A DNA stretch of 64,000 nucleotides from NCBI GenBank assembly GCA_005784505.1, contig VCAZ01000025.1, positions 3,928,501 to 3,992,500 of the forward strand, in the 5' to 3' direction. The DNA is from Bagarius yarrelli. Lineage: Eukaryota > Chordata > Actinopteri > Siluriformes > Sisoridae. Each line of letters starts with the position of its first letter. Position 1 is the first letter of the stretch. The translations under genes and the position numbers were made by a program. This document shows, in pieces, positions 1 through 13,399 of the stretch. Below the pieces are notes generated by a model, which was given only the letters and a program-made list of their open reading frames with translations, searched no databases and had not been told where the DNA came from.

Positions 1-264
1 GATGAAAGCAGGTTCACACTGAGCACATGTGACAGACGTGACAGAGTCTGGAGACGCCACGGAGAACATTCTGCTGCCTGCAACATCCTCCAGCATGACC
101 GGTTTGGCAGTGGGTCAGTAATGATGTGGGGTGGCATTTCTTTGGAGGGCCGCACAGCCCTCCATGTGCTCGCCAGAGGTAGCCTGACTGCCATTAGGTA
201 CCGAGATGAGATCCTCAGACCCCTTGTTAGACCATATGCTGGTGCGGTTGCCCCTGGGTACTGC
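1..264 (+). mobile_element. Tc1-like transposase fragment, truncated
   Basis: Reading from base 1 in frame 1 gives an open Tc1/mariner transposase segment. It starts at DESRF (the first catalytic Asp region of the DD34E core) and continues through RVWRRHGE, GSVMMWGGISLEGRT and YRDEILRPLVRPYAGAV to APGY near base 260. The next expected block, with the second catalytic Asp (QDNARPH type), is absent; homology stops and a stop codon follows, so the copy is internally deleted and inactive. The 5' part lies outside the window. Family assignment comes from recognisable motifs; the exact subfamily is not determined. Confidence 0.9.
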
Positions 265-3200
265 CCAACACTGGCCCGAGGATGAACCGCACTCACCCAG
301 CAATCGCATCAGAGAATATTTTTTATAAAAAAAACATCACAAGTGTGAGCACACTCTGAATTTCCTAAACGAAATCAAACTCCCGAAGCTATACGCATTT
401 CCTGTGCTGCAAATCTATTTCACTCTTATGTGCCTTCTGGTAACCTTCACATTCCTGCCACTATTAATCATTTTTACTCTCTCTCTGCTTTCTACTACTG
501 CATGGTTCTATCCATTTTCTCGATTTATGTTTTTTAAAAAAAGCAATAAAGCCCCACGCACTCTCACTTAGGAGTATACCGTCTAGCCTTAACCAGGTTC
601 AAGCGCCTCAAAGCAGACAGCAGTATCTGATTTTTGATTTCTGACAGATATTGTTTACGCTATATTTGTAGCATACAATCTATCCTTAATGTTTTTATCC
701 TTCAGCAGTCAATATGTGTGTGTCTTGACTATAAACTGATCTTTCTCCATGCACACATACACAAAAACTAAGTTTTTGAAGAAAAACTTCTGTCAGAGAG
801 AAGGACTTTACTTAAACAGCAATTCTTGAGTACTTTTTTTTTAAAGGTCGGTATGATAAAATGTGTCATTATGTGTCAGTTTTCTTTTTGGATCAGTACA
901 AATACCTGTGCAAGCATAATAATGTCAAATCGATTAGATCCAGCGCAGGTGGATCAATAGAGTGTGCTGTGATGGAAGGTATTACATACACAAACACTTA
1001 CACAATTCAGCCTCCTAAATCTGAGCCTTCTGATTTCATCTGAGCCAGGTCAGCAAAGTATTTAACAAAAGAGCAAAAGCTTGTTCCTTATTATTGAATC
1101 TCCATCTTAAATCCATTTGACTATTTCATAGCTGCATGTGACTTGACAGCAGCCCCTCATCAGTGTCTCTCTGTAATTGTGATGGTGGGAAGCCAGGCTT
1201 TTCTAATGGCACTTTAATACACTGTGCATTATATTTCATCATTAGGGGTGCATTCATTTACCATGCTGAGATCAGATAATGGGGAAGTTCCATATTCCTC
1301 ATGCAAAACTGAAAATTGCAAAATGCAGCTGAGATGGGAACTGGGCAAAAACACAGCCAGTAAGATGACGGGTAATTTTATAAAGCAGCAATAACTCAAT
1401 AGCTGGAAGTTTTGGGGCTTATAAACCGATTCAAGTAGCATCGGTAGAGCACACTGTTCTTAAATAATGTCTTTGTGAGATGCAGAGTGTGAAGTAGGTA
1501 CTTTTTCAACTTAATAAGAACTGGACATTTTTATAGATCGGTGTCATAATTGTGGCTCGGTACTTTCCGTTATTGAGAAAGGTAAGAAGATACATTATTG
1601 TGATGTGACATTCACTGACACACCCTTTACAATATAGTCTGTTTTTTAATCAAGGTGTACATTGATAAATGCCATGAAGTTGTGAGGAATGACTCCAGCA
1701 TGGTAAATAAAGCTCAGGTGAAATTATTCTTTTTATTCTTCAGTTCAGGCAGAATATGAGGGTGTGAATAAAACAGAGAGAGGTAGTGGGGGCTATGCAG
1801 ATTAAAGTATTGCATAGAGCATACTGTGGTTCCTGGCTTTGGCTCTTATATCTCAGTGGGATTTTCCTGGCTTATTAAAAGATAAGAAAAATAATTTGCT
1901 GACCGCAAAGAACCCTGTAGTGGTGTTTTCCTGTTGTAACTTATCTGCTTTACTGATCAGTGTGAATGAAAACAGAGGTTATCTGTGTATATATACACTA
2001 TGTGGTAAAAATATAGACACCTTATCAGCACAGCTACAAAAGTGTCTTCAAATGTTGCATTGATATTTATCTGCACTGGTACTCCAAGGTCCAAACATAA
2101 TGCCTATGCACACAGAGCCCCATGGAGACCTGTGCTCTATCCAAAATCACATTCTTCCATACTATATAATGAGCAAAACTGAGTATGTGATGCGAGTATT
2201 CTCTCCGAATCCTTAGTAAGTAAATTACAGTATGCAAGTACGCCTCCGAATGATCTACTACTCCTGTTCAGACGTTGGGAAAATGTCGGCCTGAGTCTAG
2301 CAAACAGTACAGCAAGAAGAGAAATTTATTGAGGTAAGTCATGAGCAAAATTCCCATTAAGTGCTAGCTATAATTTACTGAGAGAACACGGCTTACGAAA
2401 CATATCACGGATTTATAAAGTAAAAGCCGTACGTGTTTTCCGTCCATTTTTATCTGTATCTTGACAGTCGTACAATCTCAGATGATGACAACCGAGATCC
2501 TACAGTGTGACATGGGGATCATGTTCGTACAGTCGGATAAGCGACAATCGCAAAAAACTTGAAAATGTAGAAATCGTACAGTGTAAGCTTGTTACACTGT
2601 AAGAAACCTGGTTAGAAACAAGGAGGATAGATTTGCTCTACAATTTTGTTGCAGCCTTTGTGATTTAATTCGAGTACCTGACATAATCAAATGTGAAATG
2701 GTCATCACTGTCCATGTAGCTGCTTTTAAATTGTGGAGCAGCAGAGTGGGTTTTTAAATAAATTATAATAAGCTTGCATGCAGCTCGTTGGGACTTACAT
2801 TAGAAATGTGCGATTGGACCAACTAGCGCTTTTATTTCCTTTGGCTGTGATCAGTACTTGGGCGGCAGCATGCTTCAGCTCCCACATTCACAGCTTCACT
2901 AAAATAATATGCGCTTGCAAATCCAACAGCAAGTGTAATGATGGTGGTACATTACTGCCGGGGTGTTGCTATGCTTTACAAGAAAAGAAGATCCGTGATC
3001 TGTCTAATAAAGCTTCGGCACAGGCGGGATTTAACGACACAGCTGTCTCTGTTCAAAATAGTCCCAACAAGGACAGTGAGTTTGCTCAATAGGCAAATTC
3101 TCCAACATGCAATGATTTTCATAACCATCACCATCATATAAGGAGCACAGTCAGTGTCCTCATCAAACTGCCGTTTCATCGTTAAAATAAACCAGCTCAA

Positions 3201-3424
3201 TATCTGTGCCCGGTTTTCTGGTTCTTAACATTTAGGTTTTCATTATAACCAGAATTCGTAATTAGGAGAGCTAAAGGCCGAGCTGGGCATTTATGGAAAA
3301 GGTCGCCTTCTGCTCGCTTTCAACTGGCTGCATGTGGCCTTTACCAGGAGAAAGTAACACCTGTTGCCCTTTTTTTCAGAATCCAGATTCGCAGCTAAAA
3401 TCTGCTATTCTCTATTCAGCTCAA

Positions 3425-3449
3425 TGTGTGTGTGTGTGTGTGTGTGTGT
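3425..3449. repeat. (TG)n microsatellite
   Basis: About 12 uninterrupted TG units. A (CA)n tract lies about 95 bp downstream. Confidence 0.95.
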
Positions 3450-3541
3450 CTGTACACAAGTGGCAATCTATTGAAAGCACCACCAGGTGATCGGTTCACC
3501 ATTTCAAGCCTTTAGACAAAGTGCAGTTCATTTATACGGAT

Positions 3542-3562
3542 ACACACACACACACACACACA
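3542..3562. repeat. (AC)n microsatellite
   Basis: About 10 AC units, inverted relative to the TG tract at 3425-3449. Confidence 0.95.
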
Positions 3563-6024
3563 GCACTATTTCCATTCTAAACTCCACTTTAGGGCTACAT
3601 GCCCAATTATCATATTTTATACGAATCCCTGTTACCAAATTATTCAGCTAATATTCTGAAGAGACTGGCTATTCTGCTCATGCAGCCGGGTTAATAATCA
3701 TAAAACAATTTATTTAAGTGAACTTCACAAAAATGATCATTGTTTTATATTTGTTGTATTTTGTTTTATATTGCGCAATGTACAAAGTTATATCATGCTA
3801 AAGTATATGCAGAGGTTGTATCAGGTTGAGCACATATTAGCGACACACATGATGCCTCATGCAGCGCAGCGGCACGTTAGACGTACTTTTGCCGCTAGCG
3901 AGGTTGCAGGTCAACATCGCCTCGTCATTAAAAATCCACACAACCAGAGTAAAACCGCTACACTTATTCCCACTTAGTCTATTTAAATGAACACAAACAA
4001 CTTTTTATTAGATACTAGACATTTGAACTGATATTCCTTTGTATGTGTAAATGATTCCAATGCTGAATAGCATAAATACAAACTAAAACTTAACCAATAA
4101 GCCATGAAGAATATTAAAAAAAAATAAATTACCATATGACTGATACAATTGTGAGTGTGAGTTTTTACACACTATTCGTTACACATCTTCATGTCATGCT
4201 GCAACAGAGTTTGGGTCTCTTAGTTCCAGTGTGGTTCCAACTTTCACCTATGTGGGTGTGCTGGTAAGCTGTTCACACACATCTAGTGAAGTAAACAAAA
4301 AGTCGTTTTTAACGTTACCATTAACACTACAAAAGCATCACTGCCAGCAGATCAGACGGTTATTTCTTATCCATTCAAAATTAGTTAGGAATCGATGTGG
4401 TAGCTCTCACTTTACCTCCCTGGTAGATGTTATTTAATAGGTTTTGCCCTAGATAGTGAGTGGGATATAGAACAACTATATTAGGGTGGCAAAAAAAACC
4501 CTAACGATATATATTAATCATATGTGATGTTTAAAACTGCATTATCTTCCAAATATTCAGTCAATTCATGTCCACCAATATTGTACAAAAGCTCTGTGGT
4601 GGCCAGTCTAATCTCCCCAGTGTAGAACACTTTTTACTGTGTTAACAAACAGTTAAATACATATCGCAAATTAATAAGTACATAAAAGCATTTAGTCGTA
4701 CTATTTTACTGCTAGTAATATTATCATTCGTTGACAAATATAAAAAATGTATTGTAATATACAGTAAAAGGGCATTTTGTTTGTTTGTGCAGAATATATG
4801 AGCGTGTATGTAGGTCCATAAACTGTTCATGATGTAATTTTTGTGTGAACTTGTTTCAATTTTCCTCCCGGAGTGCCACTTACTTTTGTTATTAGCGAAC
4901 AATATTTTCCATTAATAAATCATGCCTTTTGTTGCTCTCCCTTTGACCCCCTCTAGTGAAGAGCATTAGTATTACAACAATCCTCTCTGAATCCGACTGA
5001 TATAACTATCTAAATTTTTTAAATTACCTTGATCACATAATTATTGATATTATAGCCTATAATAAACATAAATTCACTGATTTATGTTTAATGTATTGCA
5101 TTTTTAACAGCTCACCATAACGTTAACATTTTCAATCTTTTTGCTAGGAGTAACAATATGCCATGATATTTACAGTCCTACATTACTAACATTCTGCCCC
5201 TCCAAATTTTTTTGGCACCAGCAGCCACTGCAAAAGCTGCTATCAAAAAAGACTAAAGTCATCCATCCCACCAAGATCATAGCAATTTTGCTCTATTAAA
5301 CTCCCACCAGTGGAGTCCCAAAGGATCTCCCAGAAACAGGGCCGCTAGTTTTCTGGTGTAGCCCAATTAATTAATATAAATTGTATGAGCTCTAGTCTCT
5401 GCAACCCTGCGCACTATCTGCATCATTGACATCTTTTGAATCTGCATTTTTTAATTGTGCCATTACAGGTGCACAGTTATGCTTAGCTAAGCAGAAAGTA
5501 TTATTGTGGTGGAGATTTTTAGTCCTCCAGAGCTATGCTGCTTAGGAGGTTTAAAAAATATAGCAGATGTTTGTTGTAAATAATTCAGTCTTATTCTACA
5601 ACTCAGAGAGCCACTCATTCATTCATTTATTCATTCCATCGTTCGTTTGTCCATTCATTTAGTCATTCATTAACTTATGCTTTATCCTGGTTATGGAAAC
5701 TCATTGCACATCCTTGCAATACCTTGCAACACTTGACTGATGTTTTAAAGATGCAGAGTGGGGCAGAAGTATTTTGGGGGCTGTAACATTATGCTGAACA
5801 GACCCACAGAGATTGCTTAACCATGTGTGAAAACACTCACAGAGCTGAGTGGCAGAGCTGTAGCTCACATCAATATGCTATTGAGGGAGTAAGGGACTAC
5901 ACAAAGTACACACAGCACTTCCTAATTTATATTCAGGGAGAATAAGAACAGAGAGCAGAGCTGGACAAACGCTGCACATATTGTATCTTTTAACCTTAAG
6001 GAAAAGCAGAAGAGGGAAAGGAAG

Positions 6025-6061
6025 AATGAATGAATGAATGAATGAACGAATGAATGAATGA
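6025..6061. repeat. (AATG)n microsatellite
   Basis: Nine tetranucleotide units with one aacg variant. Similar short aatg arrays recur at 20983-21001 and 21036-21052. Confidence 0.95.
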
Positions 6062-7404
6062 AAACTTAAGCTCTTAAAGTATGCTTTGAATAAGGGTGAA
6101 ACACTACTGTATGACTTCTCGCTTGAGGTGATCTAGTTTAAATGTTGATGTCCTGACATTACTTGGCCACTCCACAGTCAACTTATTGCCCACAAAACAG
6201 CCCCAAATAGGATTTTCTGATCATAACACACACCATTATGCCCCTTTTACTGCCTCAGAACTAAATGGGACAAAAGTATCTATTTGCAGCTTATATCAAA
6301 TCCCACAAATCTATTTAATAGGTTGTTCAGAATTTAATCTATCCTTTAACTCAAGAGCAAAGAAGAAAGTTGTTTTTTTTTCCGCCCTGAACTGCACAAT
6401 TCTGTTGAGCATGCACCCAATTGCTACTTTTCAACACCCTGTGTTAATGCAAATTAAGTGAGTGATGGAAACAACAAATATAAAAAAGTACTTAATTCAC
6501 AAAAGATGTTTTACGTTCACTTGAGGTGGTTTTTAGCTTGTAAATAAAAGTTTTATGAGAATAAATTTGCTGTTTCCACCCCATTATGCGTGTCTTGTGT
6601 TATTTACTATTGGTTTTTAGGTTAGCGATACTGTCAGCCACTTGAACAACTTTATGAAAACACACCTAATTCGCGTTTGTTTGTTTTTTCTACCTTTAAA
6701 AATACTTGTATAGGAAACCCGGCTACTATAGCATCAGATTTATATTTTCTCCTGTTCATCATGGTTTGCATGCTAGGATGCTTTTCTGCTGAACTTAGCT
6801 GTAAATAGTGCTTACTTGAGTTAATATTGACTGCCTGTCAGCATTAACAAGTGCTGCCATTCGAAAGGGTGATGGCCGTAGAACAACTTCTTATTAAAAG
6901 TTTGTGTGGTTTTTCTAGAATTGCATGTAAAATCTAGAGACTGCTGTGCTCAAAATACCAGAATATCAGCAGTGTTTTGAATACTGAAAAAATACCCACA
7001 CCATCCTGTCTGACACCAATGACTATGTCATGCTCGGAGTCAATAATCTTAACTTTTTCCTTATTCTTATTTGATAAAATCTTTTGATTTGTTTGTTTTT
7101 TGACACCCATGTTTACAATAGAAGAATTTAGAGGAACCTATTTAGACAGAACTGAAGCTCAGGAATGAAACAAAGGTCCCAGTACTTTAAAGAAGGCCAT
7201 GCTACCCTATAAATCAATTCACCACCCAAGTACAGTTTGTATAAATGTTATTTAGTCTATCCACGCTCTAGACAGCGTCTATTTATTCAGTCTATCCACC
7301 CTATAAAGCGTCTCTTTGATTGTCAGCAACCTAGAAAGTGCAGGAAATCTAGCAAAGACAAAGACAACTAGCGCATTTAATCACACCAAGGCTATTCTAC
7401 TTTT

Positions 7405-7740
7405 ACAGGGTGTCCCATAAGTTTCCATACATAGGAAAAATAATAAACGTTGTTTATGAAAACTACCATTGCTTTGGAAAACATATTTCGATGTGTGTCC
7501 TTCACTGCTGAAGAACACATATAAGCACAGCTGGAGTTATGCTTGTAATGGCGTTGGTGATACCTTCCTTGAGATGATTTATATTTTGTATCTTTTCCTG
7601 ATACACAGTGGCCTTCAAATTCTTCCATAGATAAAAAATGAAGTGGTGGTGAGATCTGGGGATCTGGGAAAATGGTTTTCATTAAAAAAAAATGTAAAAA
7701 AGTATTTTTCTAATGTATGGAAACTTATAGGAGACCCTGT
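7405..7740 (-). mobile_element. Short mariner-type element with paired terminal inverted repeats
   Basis: The left end (acagggtgtcccataagttt) and the reverse complement of the right end (acagggtctcctataagttt) match over about 40 bp, defining a 336-bp element. Read on the minus strand, the interior keeps a decayed transposase C terminus: SPDL, then a degraded FFLWG-like motif, with stops. It is therefore a deletion derivative of an autonomous mariner-like element rather than an unrelated MITE. It cannot encode an active transposase. The flanking TA target duplication is unclear on the right side. Confidence 0.85.
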
Positions 7741-8722
7741 GTAGTTATAGGTTATATATGTATGGCTAAATGGTTTCAATCATTCCTTATAGCAACAATG
7801 CACTTAGCTCTGATCTAGTTACATAAAAAATGCAGAGAGTAAAGATACTGATTTTTGCTCTCTATACAAAGTTTGTTAAGTTAAAAGGGGAGGTAAAAAC
7901 CAAGTGCACATTTAAACACGATTTTAATACCCCACATATTGATAGTGGCAACATATTTACCTAACTACATTTGTGATGGAATGCCAAAGCATTAAAATAT
8001 ATTTTTCTTCCATTGAGGTACCCTGACTGGAAAACACAGTAGCACCAGTCTACTGTAAAGCAGGGCTACCAAAGTCCTGGCCTATCAAACAAACAAGGTA
8101 TTTAAGATATTACATATTAATGTTCTTTGGTAGGATTTTACAAACCTTTTTTTTTATCCTTTTTTTAAATTATTTACAGATTGATGTAAATATTTTTACT
8201 ATTTAAAACTATTATTTTACCCAGTTCATGTAAATCAGCACCATGGATAGCAAACAGAACTCTATTTAGGCTTTTATGCACAATTACCCCTTGCCTTTTG
8301 CTAAGTTCCTATTTATTTTTTGAATAAACAAATTTCAGCCCAGCAAACATTGCTTCCTTTTACACATTCGGAATTCTTAATGTAGCACCTTATGCGCAGA
8401 GCAGATTTGTCTTATTACCAGATGCCAATCTGTTCCTCGGGCACTGCAAATATTGTTTATGCCATTGTCCATCTCGCCTGAGGAATTGCTCCCAGGCATC
8501 CTTATGACGCTTTATAACCAAAGAACAAAGAGAGTCGCGTGTAAAGGATAAAAGGGTCAAGCTGTTTTCTGTCACTCTGTGCACCAGCTGAGGGGCTGCC
8601 AACGCTACAGAGAGTATGCAATAACTGTGCTGAGAAAAAAGCCCTATAACAATATGCAGATATATATTGTATTAATTCAGCTGTCCAAGTGGCAAAACAT
8701 GGCATATATAAGTAAATGGGGT

Positions 8723-8908
8723 AATTGGTAGCGTAGTGGTTAAAGTGTTGGACTGGTAATTAAAACAGCTGTTTCTGATTCTCAGCACCAAACTGCCATT
8801 TCTGGGACCCTGAGCCAGGCCCCTTAAACACCAACTGCTCAGCCATAGAAACAAGATAAATATAAGTCGCTCTGGATGTGCGTGTCTGCCAAAAGCTGTA
8901 AATGTAAA
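8723..8908 (+). mobile_element. tRNA-derived SINE, near full length
   Basis: The 5' part has a pol III A-box-like stretch (tagcgtagtggttaaagtg) and a decayed B box about 40 bp later. A conserved middle (accctgagccaggccccttaaacaccaactgctc) and the tail gtctgccaaaagctgtaaatgtaaatg follow. This is the fish V-SINE/Mermaid-type architecture. It is one of about ten related copies or fragments in the window. Confidence 0.85.
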
Positions 8909-9717
8909 TGTCAATTTACAATCAGAACTAAATTACAATAAAATATGTTTTCTGTTTAAAAATCTGTCTGAAAAATGAGGAAATAAGGTAAATAAAATAA
9001 AATAAAGGCAGCAAACGTAGTGAAATAGCTGGATATTATATAATAAAAATATCTAATTATAAATATTTTTACCAGGTCTGTTGATCGACACTCCAGCAAC
9101 TTTACAAACAAATGCAACCAGCAAGCAGCTTTTAGGAATCAAACCATGAAAACAAACTACTTAATCCAATTCAGTGTTGATGGAATTGGATTATTGATCT
9201 AGGCTGTGCTAAAGTACATACAAATGCAATAGATGTGAATGACAGAACTTATTATACACACAAGCTAGGAATAAGTTATAACTTTCCGGATTGTGAAGGC
9301 TTTTGTTATCAAACTAGCAATAAGTGTTTAAGTATCTGTGAGCACCACTTGAATTATAGCACTGTTTTGGCCCAGATCAATGAAGTGAAAGAAATGCTAA
9401 TTGCTCTCAGTGGCTGAATGGAAACGGGCAGATGAGTCTTTAGACAAAACTCAGAAGTAAAATATGGTGGTTAAGGTGTCACACTACTAATAAAAAAAAG
9501 CTAACAGAGCTGAAGCAACAGCAGTTAGCCATGTGTGGAAGACCACAATCTATTAGGCTCAAAAGATAGTACATACACCCACACAACACATACAGAGAAA
9601 CAGCGATGTGTTTTGACCACAGCTTAATATCGTACACCTGATTAATTAATGTTAAACAGAGAGCTATTTTATTAGTAGTAACAGTACAGAATGGGTGTGG
9701 TATTGGGTCCGTCCCCA

Positions 9718-9909
9718 TATTTACATTTACAGTGTTTGGCAGACGCCCTTATCCAGAGCGATTTACATTTATCTCATTTATACAACTAAGCAATTATGGG
9801 TTAAGGACCTTGCTCAGGTGCCGAGCAGTGGTGGCTTGGTGGAGCTGGGAATCAAACCCACAATCTTCGAGTAGGCAGTCCAACACTTTAACTATGAGCC
9901 ACCACTTCC
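9718..9909 (-). mobile_element. tRNA-derived SINE, near full length
   Basis: On the minus strand the tail (…agggcgtctgccaaacactgtaaatgtaaat) sits at the low-coordinate end and the tRNA-like head (agtccaacactttaac in plus orientation) at 9879-9909. Same family as 8723-8908, inverted. Confidence 0.85.
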
Positions 9910-11088
9910 CTATATTCTTGCATAAAGCTCAAAATTAGCTCTTGATCACTGGACCAATACTTTTTTGGTATATACTATGAAAAACAAAATTTTTAGCATT
10001 CCATCAGACCCAGTGTTAAAACTGTTATCCTGAAACCAATCCTTTCCATAGGGCTCTATATCGGTTCTAAAATCGATGTCTTCGCCTGATACCTGCACAA
10101 TATTTTAAGACTCTGACCTGCTCTTTCCTGTTCCAGTAGTTTTCATGCATCATGCCAATATGATTTTGGCAGCATTCTTTCTGGCAGTCGTTCCGATCTA
10201 GTCGACTCCAAAATAATCACCTTGAATGATGCTTAAAATCTACTTTACACTTTTTAATTCACATCACACCTCTTCACTGCTATCAAATCTATGTCTGCTT
10301 ACTACATAAAACTCCCTTTTTGCTTTTGCTGTACTTTAAACTGGATGGATTTACATCCCTGCAAACAACAAGTACTGTGTAGTTTTGTCAATTCGGGTAC
10401 TTCAAAAAGAATTTAATTCATACAATAGAAAAGCTGTTGGAAGGAACGAGACAGCAGATGATGAAAGCAGTGGTGTTGGAAATGAAGCGCTTCCTGCATT
10501 CTGCCCACAGCAAGACTATGATTATTTTCAGTCTGCTAAAACACAGTTAGATTAGCTCAAACTGTGAGTAATGGTTTTAAGCATTAAAGAGGACATAAAG
10601 CCGGCACAACTATGAGCTCTAACATTAGGAGGCCACCTTTACATAAAAGAATGTCTACAGATCAACCTGCTTGGCTAACCAAACAACAAGACAGGAATAC
10701 TAGGACCACTATGTGTTCTTTCTCTAAAATTTGTCTTAATTAATAATCTTCCTTGAATTTACTTTAATATTGGTCCACATCAACAGAAAAGAGCCTAAAG
10801 AGGTTTCCAAACTGGCAGTTTCACATGAGCTGAAGCCGAAACAAAAATTGGTAATGTGAAAGCTGATATGTAGACCTGAACCTGAGACTACCTGGATGGG
10901 AGGATGCGAGTTCATTGTACCAAAAGTCTTGACTATTCCTGTTATTGTTAACGCAACACATACTAAGGTACACACTTGTTTTAGACAGAATTGAAACCTG
11001 CAAATGTGTTTTATGCTATAATGACATCATTACTCATCACAAGCCACAAGTAAAGCTGTGTATTTTGGCAGCTGTCTCCAATTTCCAG

Positions 11089-11207
11089 AGCCACCAAGTT
11101 GCCAAAGCTAAACCCTCAACCCTCACCTCCTCAGTTGGATGATTGAGATAAATAAAATGGCTTGGAATCAGGGTGTCTGCCAAATGTTGTACAGTAAATG
11201 TAAATAT
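11089..11207 (+). mobile_element. SINE fragment, 3' part
   Basis: Carries the body (aaccctcacctcctcagttgg) and tail (gtgtctgccaaatgttgtac…taaatgtaaat) of the same SINE family. The tRNA head is missing. Confidence 0.75.
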
Positions 11208-11949
11208 TTTACAGCTGTAGCACATTTCCACATCATAAAGCAACAATTGTGTAATATTTCGCAGAAATGTTGTTTTTGTAGGGGACCTGTTTAACTCTTT
11301 ATGTCTGGGACCTGATTTGTGTTGAATTCTTTCACTTTTTTAACAGCAATAGTCCATAGCTGTAATTCCAATCAATGGTATGTTGTTTCTATAGTAACTG
11401 GAGTCACAGGAGATTGTACTAGTTATGCCTGGTTTGTGAACAAACCGTTCTTTTTAATCGTTTCTTCTTAGGCTGAACCGGCTCACCAAATCGGACTGAA
11501 TCAGTCTTTAGTAAGCACTAAGTCACAAATTACTCAAGTTATTTACCTGTGGCCTGACCTGCCCTCAGAGACATAATAAACCGACCATCTAGAGTTATTC
11601 AGTTATTTCAACAGCACACAGACTAAACTGCTGTGAAAATAAAGCTGGTGATGAGCGAGAGCAGTGCAGCTGATAGTGTCGGATAATAACCGATGTACAT
11701 GCCCAGTACTAGAGCAATTCTCTAAACCTTCTCAAGTCAAAAATCAGTTGCAGCGGTGTTCCAATCAAGAACTCCAGATTCAAGAACTGTTTCTTTCAGA
11801 CACTAACGATTGGAGCGATTCAGCGTGAATCTACAGAACAAACAGTACATGACTGACCGACACCACCATCTGAACCAAACTTGTTCCTAGGGACAACTGA
11901 TTCAGCGAAATATAGGTTTATGCATGGATTAGACTTAGTATGTGGATCT

Positions 11950-12025
11950 GATGAGATAAAAATGAGATGAATGTACATTGCTGTGGATAAGAGTGTCTGC
12001 TAAATGCCCGAAATGTAAATGTTAA
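11950..12025 (+). mobile_element. SINE tail fragment
   Basis: Only the 3' end is kept: gctgtggataagagtgtctg followed by ctaaatg…aatgtaaatg. Confidence 0.7.
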
Positions 12026-12502
12026 TGATAATATTAACCTTCATAGAACTTCTGAAACACATTGCTAAATGTACCGATGATGTTCCTTGTTAGCTGAGGA
12101 CCCTCACAAATGCCGTCATTCTACTTCATAGGCTAACTAAGTGGTAAAACATTTCACATATGCAGAAGATCTGCTTGTAGATATCGTGCAGAATGTTGGC
12201 GTATCATTACCAACCCGAATGAGTTGATCTAAAACAGGTGGGCTGCTTCTATAGTGGGAGTACAGGAGCGTTTCCATGAGAACTGCGCCTTCCTAAGTGC
12301 ACATAGCTACTTTGGAAATGCCACAAGCTTTATGAGTAAGAAATGCACTGTTTAAAAAGAAGGAATCTTGTTAGCTAGTTAGGACACATGCCTTTAAATC
12401 AAAATCACATCTTCATTTTGAGCACAAAGCAGTCAGATTAAGTCATTATGTCATTGTGAGTTTTATTTTCTGTTCGGAACTCAAAGAACATCATGATGTT
12501 AC

Positions 12503-12960
12503 CTGGAGAGACGGTATCTTTCTTAATATCAGAGATCCATCGCGGGAACTCCAAATTGGGTGGGGATGTTGTTTACCTGTAAACAAAGGAATGCACGTGA
12601 ATTAGATGCTTTAGTATAACACATCCTGCAGAGGTTGATCCGTTCGATTGAAACGCACAACACACGCAAACACACTCTTATGCGCGCACCTTTGAGGAAG
12701 CCCGCAAAGCGTGGTCTATTCTAAAGTTAAAGCATCTCAGCTTTTGCTTCACACATGACTGCATGCGTAAATTCGCATCGGATGAGAACAGACACATTCC
12801 GCTAAACATGATCCTGTAAACAGACAATATCAAAAACCTCGGTGGTCATTTGACAGCAGGTTACTTACGGTTTCGGGATGGTGCTCGCGCCCAGTCGCTT
12901 GTGAAGTGCTCCTCTGTGTTCAGTCAGGAACGCATCGCGACTGCGCAATGTCTCGGGCGC
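12503..12960 (-). other. Possible 5' exons of an unidentified minus-strand transcript
   Basis: On the minus strand a CpG-containing block (about 12,870-12,970) ends in CGAAACC|GTAAGTAA at 12869, a strong splice donor. Downstream, tttgtttacag precedes a 74-bp segment (12576-12503) ending CTCCAG|GTAACA, an acceptor-donor pair. One frame of the 74-bp segment is open but short and has no recognised domain; another contains ATG followed soon by TGA. These could be 5' UTR exons of a gene to the left, a non-coding RNA, or chance. No coding continuation was recognised in 1-12,400. Confidence 0.3.
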
Positions 12961-13354
12961 GTGGCTTTTCCCACTTTAACGGAGCTTAAGGAGAACCCAC
13001 AGTAAAGTAAAATCTACAGCTAAATATTTTTTTATAAAAAAGTGCACGCAGAAACGGATTGGCTCTGCTAAAAAAAAAAAAAAATGAAATACCACTAGTG
13101 ATCCTGCTCACCATACGCCTTTCTTTTGATTTAATTATACAGCAAAAACATTTATATTTGTTCACTGGAGTTTTTCACTGAAGTTTGGAGACACTAATCA
13201 AGCTAAACATTCCCAGATACACACCACAAATATAAAACTGCTTCCTTGGCAATCGCTTCTTTTTGCAACATAAATGCGCTCCCCATCCAGGATTGAGTTG
13301 AATGCCAAACGCATTTTCTCTCAGCTATTGAGAGAGAAAGTGTGTGTGTATGCG

Positions 13355-13358
<4 letters not shown>

Positions 13359-13395
<37 letters not shown>
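13359..13395. repeat. (GA)n microsatellite
   Basis: About 18 uninterrupted AG units. Confidence 0.95.

Positions 13396-13399
<4 letters not shown>

Larger units (their letters stand above)
301..7404. other. Intergenic, no gene recognised
   Basis: AT-rich sequence without a convincing exon on either strand; the short open frames are isolated and lack domain signatures. It holds a (TG)n at 3425-3449, a (CA)n at 3542-3562, an (AATG)n at 6025-6061 and degenerate cattc repeats at 5617-5675. The stretch 2130-2280 resembles the ends of fish miniature DNA transposons (tactatataatgag and agtatgcaagta motifs), but no terminal repeats could be paired. Confidence 0.6.

Noticed and set aside
8723..8800. 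Possible tRNA gene
   Set aside because: Has A- and B-box remnants but cannot fold into a cloverleaf and continues into a SINE body and tail.
11430..11880. gaaccg/aatcg-rich sequence resembling fish repeat elements
   Set aside because: Could not define ends, coding remnants or a second clear copy, so not called as an element.
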